32,812 nucleotides of DNA from positions 1-32,812 of the forward strand of contig NZ_VRUU01000056.1 in NCBI RefSeq assembly GCF_008039875.1. Direction: 5' to 3'. The notes under the pieces were generated by a model. The model made no database searches. It worked only from the letters and a program-made list of their open reading frames with translations, and was not told the origin of the DNA. Positions 6,810 to 13,993 of the stretch are shown piece after piece. The translations under genes were made by a program, and so were the position numbers. The stretch comes from Methylobacterium sp. WL119 (lineage in GTDB: Bacteria > Pseudomonadota > Alphaproteobacteria > Rhizobiales > Beijerinckiaceae). Numbering within the stretch: position 1 is the first letter of the stretch; each line of letters starts with the position of its first letter.

Positions 6810-7715
6810 ATGAAGCCTTCGATCCATGGCCTTTCCCGCCGGAAACTTCTGCTCGCGAGCCTGGCGGCACCTTTCGTCCTACGATCCGATAACGCCGGTG
6901 CGAACGCAACGGACACCTTGCGCGAGATCGAGCGCCGCGTCGGGGGGCGCCTCGGCGTCTCCGTAGGAAGGTCGAACGGACCGCCATTGCTGGGTCATCG
7001 CGCCGACGAGCGCTTTCCGATGTGCAGCACCTTCAAGGTGCTGGCGGCGGCGGCCCTGATGGCAAGGGTCGACGCCGGCACGGAGAGCCTGGATCGCACG
7101 CTACCCTATGGCGAGGGAGACCTCCTCAAGTACGCTCCCGTCACCCGTAAGGCGCTTGAGGCGGCAGGAGGCATGGGCCGGATCTCGGTCGCGGATGCCT
7201 GCGCGGCGGCCGTGGAATGGAGCGACAACACCGCTGCCAACCTCATGCTGAACGCCTTGGGCGGGCCATCGGCGCTGACGGGCTGGCTGCGCGGCATCGG
7301 CGATCGAACGACCCGGCTCGACCGGACAGAGCCGGACCTGAACACCGCCATTCCGGACGATCCGCGCGATACGACGACGCCGGACGCGATGCGCACCACG
7401 CTGGAGCGGGTCCTCGTCGGCACCGTCCTGTCGCCAGCCACGCGTACCCGTCTGGACGGATGGATGGTCGCCGGCCAAACCGGGTCCAAGCGGCTGCGTG
7501 CCGGCATTCCGCCGGACTGGAAGGTCGGCGACAAGACCGGCAGCGGCGACAACGGCACCTACAACGACGTGGCGATCCTGAGCCCCCCTGGGCAGGCTCC
7601 GATCCTCGCCGCGGTCTACCTCACCGGTAGCACGGCGCCCGTAACGGACGTGGATGCCGCTTATGCCGAGATCGGACGGATGATCGCCGAGGCCGTCCGC
7701 GCGCCTCGCGAATAG
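6810..7715 (+). CDS. Class A beta-lactamase, Tat-exported
   Basis: A 301-residue serine beta-lactamase that hydrolyses beta-lactams in the periplasm. A twin-arginine signal SRRKLLLASLAAPFVL is at residues 9-24. All class A motifs are present: STFK with catalytic Ser73, SDN at 138-140, EPDLN with the general base Glu174 (Ambler 166), and KTGSG at 242-246. Cys72 precedes the catalytic Ser (Ambler 69), but Ambler 238 is Gly, so the disulfide of KPC/SME-type carbapenemases is not expected; the MCST...KTGSGD pattern is closer to CTX-M/Pen-like enzymes. The start has a strong GGAGGAA site. A spectrum cannot be assigned from the sequence. It is co-directional with the Rid gene (185-bp gap) and the next gene. 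Confidence 0.95.
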   Translation: MKPSIHGLSRRKLLLASLAAPFVLRSDNAGANATDTLREIERRVGGRLGVSVGRSNGPPLLGHRADERFPMCSTFKVLAAAALMARVDAGTESLDRTLPYGEGDLLKYAPVTRKALEAAGGMGRISVADACAAAVEWSDNTAANLMLNALGGPSALTGWLRGIGDRTTRLDRTEPDLNTAIPDDPRDTTTPDAMRTTLERVLVGTVLSPATRTRLDGWMVAGQTGSKRLRAGIPPDWKVGDKTGSGDNGTYNDVAILSPPGQAPILAAVYLTGSTAPVTDVDAAYAEIGRMIAEAVRAPRE

Positions 7716-7776
7716 GGGTGTGCAAACCGGCCGGCCACTTCCGCCGGCCTTTCGATCCAATGTGGAGACGAGGCGA

Positions 7777-8391
7777 ATGGGTATCCTGGAAGAGCACGTC
7801 GCAGGGTTCGAAGGCTCGCCGTTCGCATCGTTCGCGAGCCGTGAGGCGTGGGGCCTCGTGGAACGGCTTCGCGAGATCGTTCACGGGTTGCTGGACGGTC
7901 TGGACTCGGACTTCCGCATCGAGGGCGGCATCGCGGTCCATCGGACGGCGACCGTGGAGGGTGGCGCGTCCCTGAAGCCCCCCGTCATCGTCGGACCGCG
8001 CTGCCTCGTCGCCCAAGGCAGCCTGATCCGGGACGGGTGTTGGGTCGACGAGGATTGCGTCATGGGACCCGGCTCGGAATTGAAGGCCGCAATCCTTTTC
8101 CGCGGATCGAAACTGGCACACTTCAACTTCGTCGGCGACAGCATCCTCGGGGCGGACGTCAACCTGGAGGCGGGCGCCATCATCGCCAACCACCGGAACG
8201 AACTCGACCAGAAGGGGATCCTGATCGTGCACGGGGACCGGACGATCGAGACCGGAACGACGAAGTTCGGGGCGCTGGTGGGGGACGGCACACGGATCGG
8301 CGCGAACGCGGTCGTCGCCCCGGGGGCCATCCTTGCACCACGAACGATCGTGGAACGTTTGGCCTTGATCGATCAGCGTCCCCGTACCTGA
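7777..8391 (+). CDS. Left-handed beta-helix (hexapeptide-repeat) protein, GlmU/LpxA-like
   Basis: A 204-residue protein. A ~45-residue helical N-terminus is followed by hexapeptide repeats of the left-handed beta-helix type: IAVHRTATVEGGASL, then VIVGPRCLVAQGSLIRDG, then CVMGPGSELKAAI, and later GALVGDGTRIGANAVVAPGA. The arrangement resembles the acyltransferase half of GlmU-type sugar-phosphate enzymes, including a HFNFVGDSILG segment and an NHRNE turn, but no nucleotidyltransferase domain is present. A sugar or amino acid acyltransferase role is possible; the substrate is unknown. It lies 61 bp after the beta-lactamase and is probably co-transcribed with it. GGAGACGAGG precedes the ATG at 7777. 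Confidence 0.8.
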   Translation: MGILEEHVAGFEGSPFASFASREAWGLVERLREIVHGLLDGLDSDFRIEGGIAVHRTATVEGGASLKPPVIVGPRCLVAQGSLIRDGCWVDEDCVMGPGSELKAAILFRGSKLAHFNFVGDSILGADVNLEAGAIIANHRNELDQKGILIVHGDRTIETGTTKFGALVGDGTRIGANAVVAPGAILAPRTIVERLALIDQRPRT

Positions 8392-8429
8392 ACCATGGCG
8401 AGGTTTTGCGCGGCCGCTTCCGGAACGGC

Positions 8430-8522
8430 GTGGAGGTACCTTGCCTCCACACGAGGTCGGCACTGCGGCTCTCGTGCCGAGCGAGGAGGCTGCGTAAGCG
8501 TCGAGGTCGATCGAAGACCTCG
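8430..8522. repeat. Three consecutive stem-loops between two genes
   Basis: The 236-bp space between the beta-helix gene and the next SDR contains three hairpins: GTGGAGG/CCTCCAC with a 7-base loop (8430-8450), CGGCAC/GTGCCG with a 10-base loop (8458-8479), and CGAGGTC/GACCTCG with a 7-base loop (8502-8522). No T-run follows any of them. They may form mRNA structure or a weak terminator. I see no gene in this interval. Confidence 0.45.
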
Positions 8523-8627
8523 GCGTCATCGCGACAGCCTGCATCCCTGAAGTCGAGACGTCGGCCACCACGAAAGGTGTCCGGCACGGCTTGCGACAAA
8601 TCATCGACCTGAAGGCGAAGAGATCCC

Positions 8628-9422
8628 ATGAGTGACGTAGAGACCAACGTCGGCAAGACCGCTCGCCTGACCGGGAAGGTCGCAATCGTCACCGGAGCCG
8701 GTACGGGCATCGGTGCCGCTGCGGCGCACGCCTTCGTCCGGGAAGGTGCGGCCGTCGTGCTCGTCGGACGTCGGCGCGACGTTCTCGAACGGGTTTCCGC
8801 CGAGATCCTCGCCGAGGGCGGGACGGCTGCCGTCGTCCAGGGCGACGTTTCGTTAGGTGCCGATGCCGAGCGGATCGTGGCCGAGACCATGGACCGGTTC
8901 GGTCGACTCGATCACCTCTTCAACAATGCCGGCATCCAGGGCGACGGCGGCCCCATCGTCGACATGGCGGAGGCCGCGTTCGACGAGCTCATCGCCATCA
9001 ACCTGAAGGGGCCCTGGCTCATGACGAAGCATGGGCTGAAGGCGATGCTCACCGGTGACGCCACCGGCAAGGCGATCGTCAACACCTCGTCCTTCCTGTC
9101 CACGGCAGCCACCGTGGGTACCTCCGCCTACTCGGCCAGCAAGGCCGGCATCGACGCGATGATCAGGGCGATCGCGCTCGAAGTCGGGCCCTCCGGCATC
9201 CGCATCAACAACATCAATCCGGGCGTCATCGACACGCCGATGCTCCGCAAGCACGGCGAGGGGATCCGCGCACCGCTCGCCGCCCGTGCGGCCCTGAAGC
9301 GATTGGGGACGCCCGAGGACATCGCGGACGTGGCCGTCTGGCTCTGCACGGACGAGGCTCGGTTCATCACCGGTCAATCGATCCTCGCCGATGGCGGCTT
9401 CACCATCCCGGGGCCACGTTGA
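8628..9422 (+). CDS. SDR family oxidoreductase
   Basis: A 264-residue classical SDR with a short N-terminal extension. TGAGTGIG is at about residues 22-29, GDVSLG at about 72-77, NNAGIQ, a catalytic Ser in VNTSSFLST, and YSASK follow; then NNINPGVIDTPM, and the C-terminus FITGQSILADGG. This pattern is common among 3-hydroxyacyl or alcohol dehydrogenase-like SDRs. The ATG at 8628 is preceded by GAAGAGA. It is the last gene of the rightward run that begins at 6226 and is convergent with the AraC gene. The substrate is unknown. Confidence 0.92.
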   Translation: MSDVETNVGKTARLTGKVAIVTGAGTGIGAAAAHAFVREGAAVVLVGRRRDVLERVSAEILAEGGTAAVVQGDVSLGADAERIVAETMDRFGRLDHLFNNAGIQGDGGPIVDMAEAAFDELIAINLKGPWLMTKHGLKAMLTGDATGKAIVNTSSFLSTAATVGTSAYSASKAGIDAMIRAIALEVGPSGIRINNINPGVIDTPMLRKHGEGIRAPLAARAALKRLGTPEDIADVAVWLCTDEARFITGQSILADGGFTIPGPR

Positions 9423-9470
9423 CCGGAACACTCAAGTCCGCGCACGGCGATCGGGTAGCCGTCGACAGCA

Positions 9471-9484
9471 GGACGCCAACGTCC
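9471..9484. terminator. Small hairpin between convergent genes
   Basis: GGACG-CCAA-CGTCC is a perfect 5-bp stem with a four-base loop in the 79-bp space between the SDR stop (9422) and the AraC stop (9502). No T-run is present, so terminator function is only a possibility. Confidence 0.25.
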
Positions 9485-9501
9485 GCTCGTTCGGAACGGT
9501 G

Positions 9502-10395
9502 TCAGGCAGCCGGCGCGGCCGCGGGACATCTGACGGCCTTCGCATCCCGGACGGGAGACACTCCGAACATGCGGCCGTACTCGCGCGTGAACTGGGTGAC
9601 GCTCTCGTAGCCGACGGTGAAGGCGGCGGCACTCGACGACATGCCCTCCGAGACCAGAAGCCGACGCGCCTCGATCAGGCGCAGGTGCTTCTGGAACTGG
9701 AGCGGGGAGAGCGAGGTCACGGTCCGGAAGTGCTGGTGAAAGGACGACGTGCTCATCCCCGCCGTCGCCGCAAGTCGCTCGACCGGGAGGTGGCGTGCGA
9801 ACTCGGACCGAAGCAGCGCGACGGCACGGGTGATCCGCTCCACGCGTCCGTCCGGCCAGCCCAGACTTCGGATGGCCGCCCCATGACGTCCCGCCAGCAG
9901 CCAGTAGTGCATCTCGCGCACCAGTTGGACGCCCAACACCGGGATCGATGCCGGCCGGTCGAGGAGCTGCATCAGGCGCAGGGCCGCGTCGGCGGTCTCC
10001 GCATCCGTCGGGTCGACCCGGACCGGCAGGTGGTCGACCTGCGTCTCGACCGGCATCTGCGTGGTCAGGGCGGCGATGACCGCCGGGTCGAGTTCCAGCA
10101 CCAGCGAGAGGTAGGGCGCCGCCCCGCTGGCCCGGGTGATCTGGCTCACCGTCGGCACGTCCGCGGTGATCAGGAGGGAATCGCCTGCCCCGAACGCGAT
10201 GTCCCGCGTTCCCATGGTCACATGCTTGCTGCCCTGCAGGACCAGGCAGACCAGCGGTCGCGAGATGTCGTGGTGCAGCCCGCTGGGAGCCCCCGCCCAC
10301 ACGGTCGACAGGCCGGGGATGGGGGTCGCGGCGATGCCGGCGGCGTCGTGCCGGTCCTCCGCGTGGCGGCGGACGGCTGCGAGGAGGGTCGTCAT
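9502..10395 (-). CDS. AraC family transcriptional regulator (AraC_N type)
   Basis: A 297-residue regulator. The N-terminal ~190 residues fit the AraC_N sensor type (PLVCLVLQGSKHVTMG, then FGAGDSLLITADVP). The C-terminal HTH units are LPVERLAATAGMSTSSFHQH, then FRTVTSLSPLQFQKHLRL and AAFTVGYESVTQFTREYGR. The ATG at 10395 begins the conserved MTTLLAAVRRHAE; an open frame extends upstream to 10512 but covers the promoter region of the divergent SDR. It is divergent from the SDR at 10530 (134-bp gap), its probable target. The effector is unknown. Confidence 0.9.
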   Translation of the reverse strand: MTTLLAAVRRHAEDRHDAAGIAATPIPGLSTVWAGAPSGLHHDISRPLVCLVLQGSKHVTMGTRDIAFGAGDSLLITADVPTVSQITRASGAAPYLSLVLELDPAVIAALTTQMPVETQVDHLPVRVDPTDAETADAALRLMQLLDRPASIPVLGVQLVREMHYWLLAGRHGAAIRSLGWPDGRVERITRAVALLRSEFARHLPVERLAATAGMSTSSFHQHFRTVTSLSPLQFQKHLRLIEARRLLVSEGMSSSAAAFTVGYESVTQFTREYGRMFGVSPVRDAKAVRCPAAAPAA

Positions 10396-10529
10396 GGGGA
10401 AAGGTGTAGGCCATCGCCCGTCTGAAAGCACCGCTCTCCGTAGGATCAGGCAAGAACTCGCGAGCTTTCGGCAACACGCGCCGTCCCCGGGGCGGCATAC
10501 CGGGCCAGCCACGAGAACGGAGCCGTCCC

Positions 10530-11285
10530 ATGACCAAGATCGCCCTCGTCACCGGAGCCAGCCGCGGCCTTGGCCGCAACACCGCCCTGAGCATCGCCCG
10601 TCATGGCGGCGACGTCGTCCTGACCTATCAAAGCCGCGCCGACGAGGCAGAGGCAGCCGTCGCGGAGATCCAGGCAATGGGCCGCAAGGCGGTCGCGCTG
10701 CAACTCGACACCGGCGACGCCGGCGCGTTCCCTGCCTTCGCCGAGCGCCTGCGGACGGTGCTGCGCGGCGAATGGGACCGCGAGACCTTCGACCACCTCG
10801 TCAACAATGCCGGCCATGGCGACTATTCCCTGTTCGGCGAGACGACCGAGGAACAGTTCGACCGTCTGGTCGACGTCCACTTCAAGGGCGTCTACTTCCT
10901 TACCCAGACCATGTTGCCCCTCCTTGCGGATGGCGGCCGTGTCGTGAACCTGTCCTCCGGCCTGACCCGGGTCTGCTTCCCCGGCTACGGTGCCTATGCG
11001 GCCGTCAAGGGCGCCGTCGAGGTGTTGACCCGCTACATGGCCAAGGAACTCGGGAGTCGCGGCATCGTCGTCAACACGGTCGCCCCCGGTGCCATCGAGA
11101 CCGACTTCGGCGGTGGCGCGGTGCGCGACGACGCGGAGATCAACAAGCTCTTCGCGGGTCTGACGGCGCTCGGTCGCGTCGGTGTGCCGGACGACATCGG
11201 GCCGATGGTCGCGAGCCTGCTTTCTGATGGGAACCGCTGGGTGAATGCGCAACGCATCGAGGTGTCGGGCGGCCAAGGCATCTGA
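10530..11285 (+). CDS. SDR family oxidoreductase, divergent from AraC regulator
   Basis: A 251-residue classical SDR. TGASRGLG is at residues 8-15, LDTGD at about 59-63, VNNAGHGD, a catalytic Ser in NLSSGLTR, and YAAVK (YxxxK) follow; then VAPGAIETDFGGG and a C-terminus WVNAQRIEVSGG. The LTYQSRADEAE stretch after the second strand suggests NADP(H), by family pattern only. It is divergent from the AraC gene ending at 9502 and ends ahead of a gene-free 216-bp stretch. The substrate is unknown. Confidence 0.93.
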   Translation: MTKIALVTGASRGLGRNTALSIARHGGDVVLTYQSRADEAEAAVAEIQAMGRKAVALQLDTGDAGAFPAFAERLRTVLRGEWDRETFDHLVNNAGHGDYSLFGETTEEQFDRLVDVHFKGVYFLTQTMLPLLADGGRVVNLSSGLTRVCFPGYGAYAAVKGAVEVLTRYMAKELGSRGIVVNTVAPGAIETDFGGGAVRDDAEINKLFAGLTALGRVGVPDDIGPMVASLLSDGNRWVNAQRIEVSGGQGI

Positions 11286-11392
11286 TGCATCACGGCGGGC
11301 CGACCCGGCCTCGTTCCCTCGGGTACGCCTCCAGCCGACGATCCGCCGGCAGTACCCCCTAGAGGATCCGTCGTCGCCCCGGGGCGTACGGA

Positions 11393-11437
11393 CGGGTCCC
11401 AACCCACGCCGGCCGTGCGGACGGTCGTCGGGACCCG
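11393..11437. terminator. Long-loop inverted repeat between convergent genes
   Basis: An 8-bp inverted repeat CGGGTCCC (11393-11400) / GGGACCCG (11430-11437), separated by 29 bases that can themselves pair partly, lies between the SDR ending at 11285 and the SnoaL-like gene ending at 11502. It may slow transcription from either side. There is no T-run. Confidence 0.25.
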
Positions 11438-11501
11438 AAGGTTGTCATACCCCGGTGGTCGGGCCGGATCCGCGGAGGTCGGCCGGGCACGGAACCGCTA
11501 T

Positions 11502-11897
11502 TTAAACGTTCAGGAGCTGTGCCTCGATGGCCATCTTGTCGATGACGGACCAAACCTCCTCGATCCTGCCATCACCGAACCGATAGAACACGTTCTCCGC
11601 GAACGATACCCGGCGCCCTCCGACCGGGAGGCCGAGGAAATCATCGGTCGGGTTGCATTCGAAGAGAAGTCGTGCTGCGAGCCGTTCGCCATCGACGATC
11701 AGCGTCCCGATATCAAATTGGAGATTTAGAATTTTTAGGAAGTTATCGACCAGCAATAATTTATAGTCCTCGAAATTTTTCTTGACCCCGTTATAGATTA
11801 GAGATGGCGAGACAAATCGATCAAGCTCAGTCCATTGCTGACGATTCAAGCACCGTATATAGTCACGATAATGCGCATTAAGGGTTCGTTCGGTCAC
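11502..11897 (-). CDS. SnoaL-like / NTF2-fold ester cyclase family protein, AT-rich
   Basis: A 131-residue protein resembling the SnoaL-like polyketide/ester cyclase group of the NTF2 fold: an N-terminal helical part HYRDYIRCLNRQQWTELDRF, then VSPSLIYNG, FECNPTDDFLGLPVGGRRVS, and the final strand pair FAENVFYRFGDGRIEEVWSV. Members bind or transform small hydrophobic compounds, but many are uncharacterised. It starts at GTG 11897, with GGAG eight bases upstream. GC content over 11701-11820 is about 37%, far below its neighbours, which suggests recent transfer. No partner gene is adjacent on the same strand within 400 bp. Confidence 0.75.
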   Translation of the reverse strand: MTERTLNAHYRDYIRCLNRQQWTELDRFVSPSLIYNGVKKNFEDYKLLLVDNFLKILNLQFDIGTLIVDGERLAARLLFECNPTDDFLGLPVGGRRVSFAENVFYRFGDGRIEEVWSVIDKMAIEAQLLNV

Positions 11898-12334
11898 GTC
11901 TCACTCCGCGGGGCGATGCCATCATCGCTGGGCAAGATTTGTCCAACGTCTGGAATTTACTTATCGCGCCGGTCGCGACGAAAGCGATCGATTTGAAGAA
12001 TTCGGGGTAAGCACGGCCCTTAACAAGGTGTGAGGGAGGCAGGTGCTTGCGTCAGCCTCCTTCAGCCGACCTCCGACTTGTCTGGCGTTCCAGGTTCCGA
12101 CCCTACTCTTCCATCTAAAACCCGAAGGCTCCGCCTCCGATCTCCATTGCGTCAGCAGGCCGGTGAAAAGATCTTCCGATCCGGCCCTGGGACGCGCTTA
12201 CCGGCTCCCAACCAATTTGGTTGGCCCACAGTGCGCGGGATCGTGACGAACCAGTTCACGCACGGCGGTTTACCACCACCGATTGGATTGCGCCGTGCGC
12301 AGCTTACGATGCGATGGCGCCATTCATGCCGATC
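11898..12334. other. 437-bp gene-free stretch with two inverted repeats
   Basis: No convincing gene is seen. It holds a 17-bp perfect palindrome, CCAACCAATTTGGTTGG (12208-12224), and a 9-bp inverted repeat CGCACGGCG/CGCCGTGCG (12259-12267 and 12291-12299) just beyond the OYE stop on the minus strand, which could fold at the end of that transcript. A 67-codon open frame at 12043-12246 has no recognisable motif or ribosome binding site. The stretch is less GC-rich than its surroundings, like the neighbouring SnoaL gene. Confidence 0.5.
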
Positions 12335-13462
12335 TCAGTCGCCGGCCTGGATACGGTCGGCGTTTTCGAGATCGGCAAGCGGCGACAGGATTCTACGATC
12401 GAACTCGGCTAGCTTGTCCCCCTCGGCGACGCGTCGTGGCCAATCGGCATGCGTGAGCGCGCCGCGTCCAAGCGTGATCACGTCGGCACGATGCTCGGAA
12501 AGCAGTTCCACCGCGCGCGCCGGATCATGCAGGGATCCGTTTGCCAGTACGGGCAAGCCGCCATGCCGCCTCGCGAGAGCAGCGAGGCTGGGGCCTCCGT
12601 CGAACGCGGGCCGCCATGCCTCATGCTCCGTGGTGTGGAGGTAGTCGAGGTGCTGCCGCCCGAGAAGGGTATAGATCTTGACCGCTTCCTCCTGACCCCG
12701 CCACCTGCAGGTGAAATCGTTGACCTTGCCCTGCGAGCTGCGCAGGCCGACGATGAAATCCCGCCCTACCGCCGAACGAACGGCTTCCGCGACATCGAGT
12801 GTGTGGCGAAGCCGGTTTGCCGTCGAACCGCCATAGGCATCGGTGCGGCGGTTCACGCCTTCCGTCAGGAACTGGTCGAGCAGATAGCCATTGGCGCCGT
12901 GGATCTCGACGCCGTCGAAGCCCACCTCCCTCGCGCGGACCGCAGCGGAGGCAAAGCCCGCCACGGCCCCGCCGATTTCCGCCTCACTCATCTCGCTCGG
13001 CAAGGGATACTCGCCGGTCCCTCGGTAGAATTCCATCTGCCGTCCGACCGGCCGGACGGAGGATGGACCGCGCGTTCCGACCCGGAAGCGATTGCCCTGG
13101 GAGAGGGCTCCCGCGTGCATGAGCTGTGCGATGAAGCGGGCACCGCCCGCATGGACGCGTTCGACGATTGGTCTCCATGCGTCACGCTGCGCGTCGTCCG
13201 AAAGGCCGGGCTTGCGAAGATAGCCCTGGGACCAGAGACGGTCGGTATACACGCCTTCCGTGATCACGAGCCCGAACCCACCCTCGGCGAACGCCCCGTA
13301 GTAGTCGCCCATGCGCCGGGTCGCTCGACCCGTCTCGGTCGCGCTGATGCGCGTCATGGGCGCGACCGCCAGCCGGTTGCGTATTTCGATCCCGCCGATC
13401 GTCAGCGGCTCGAATAGGGCCCCCGTGACGGCACGCCCCTCGCAGATCAGGTCCGCGGCCAT
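12335..13462 (-). CDS. Old Yellow Enzyme family NADH:flavin oxidoreductase
   Basis: A 375-residue FMN-dependent ene-reductase of the OYE family, which reduces activated C=C bonds (enones, nitro compounds) with NAD(P)H. The barrel starts LFEPLTIGGIEIRNRLAVAP followed by MTRISA, with Thr at the position of Cys in YqjM-type enzymes. QLMHAGALS follows, then the substrate-binding pair in HGANGYLLDQFL (H-x-x-N), VNRRTDAYGGS, and the FMN-phosphate part LANGSL and VITLGRGAL. The ATG at 13462 lies one base after the stop of the Rid gene, with GGGGAGAAATAGG overlapping that stop; a GTG at 13477 would overlap it. The two genes form an operon, probably under the divergent LysR gene at 13994. Confidence 0.93.
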   Translation of the reverse strand: MAADLICEGRAVTGALFEPLTIGGIEIRNRLAVAPMTRISATETGRATRRMGDYYGAFAEGGFGLVITEGVYTDRLWSQGYLRKPGLSDDAQRDAWRPIVERVHAGGARFIAQLMHAGALSQGNRFRVGTRGPSSVRPVGRQMEFYRGTGEYPLPSEMSEAEIGGAVAGFASAAVRAREVGFDGVEIHGANGYLLDQFLTEGVNRRTDAYGGSTANRLRHTLDVAEAVRSAVGRDFIVGLRSSQGKVNDFTCRWRGQEEAVKIYTLLGRQHLDYLHTTEHEAWRPAFDGGPSLAALARRHGGLPVLANGSLHDPARAVELLSEHRADVITLGRGALTHADWPRRVAEGDKLAEFDRRILSPLADLENADRIQAGD

Positions 13463-13463
13463 C

Positions 13464-13868
13464 CTATTTCTCCCCACCGGTATGAACAGCCGCGATCGCC
13501 TCTATCTCGATCATGACCTTGGGGTCGTAGAGCGCCTTCACCTCGGCGATCGTGTCGGCTGGGTAGGGCTCCGAGAAGAACCTGCGGCGGAGTTCGACGA
13601 CCTCCCCGAAGTTGCTCATGTCGGTGACGAAGATCGTCACCTTGATGACGTCGTCCAGACTGGATCCGCCCGCCTCCAAGGCGCGACGGAGGTTGGCGAA
13701 CGCTTGCTCGCCTTGGGCTCGGAAGCCGCCCTCGACCACCTTGCCATCCTCGCCAGCTCCCGCTTGGCCGGAGATGAAGAGCAGGTCGCCGTACCTGATC
13801 CCCTGCGAGAGCAGGAAAGGTGCGTAGTTGTCGGGTGTCGTCACCACGCGTGCAATTTTCATCGTCAT
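13464..13868 (-). CDS. Rid (YjgF/YER057c/UK114) family protein, in operon with OYE
   Basis: A 134-residue Rid-fold protein. YGDLLFISGQAG, QAFANLRRALEAGG, VIKVTIFVTDM and VMIEIEAIAAV are conserved. Where RidA has P-x-R-S/T near residue 105, this protein reads PADTIAEV, without Arg, so enamine/imine deaminase activity of the RidA type is unlikely. It may act on or bind the product of the OYE encoded next to it. It is the first gene of the leftward Rid-OYE operon and diverges from the LysR gene with 125 bp between them. An ATG two codons downstream is an equally possible start. Confidence 0.88.
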   Translation of the reverse strand: MTMKIARVVTTPDNYAPFLLSQGIRYGDLLFISGQAGAGEDGKVVEGGFRAQGEQAFANLRRALEAGGSSLDDVIKVTIFVTDMSNFGEVVELRRRFFSEPYPADTIAEVKALYDPKVMIEIEAIAAVHTGGEK

Positions 13869-13968
13869 GCTCCATCAGAGGCTGCGGTGAAGATAAACTC
13901 ACCTGAAGCCGGGTCGATGACTGGCAGGATCACCCTTGTGCGCCTCCCCGACAAACGCCAAATCATCA

Positions 13969-13982
13969 CCTCATAGATGAGG
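13969..13982. promoter_or_regulatory. Perfect 14-bp palindrome, candidate LysR operator
   Basis: CCTCAT-AG-ATGAGG is a perfect inverted repeat 11 bp upstream of the LysR start (13994) and about 100 bp upstream of the Rid-OYE operon. Its place and symmetry suit an autoregulatory LysR site. Confidence 0.5.
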
Positions 13983-13993
13983 CTGTTTCATTC

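Noticed and set aside
12043..12246. 67-codon open frame on the plus strand in the gap before the OYE gene
   Set aside because: No ribosome binding site, no known motif, and composition typical of a chance frame; possibly a remnant, but nothing supports a gene.
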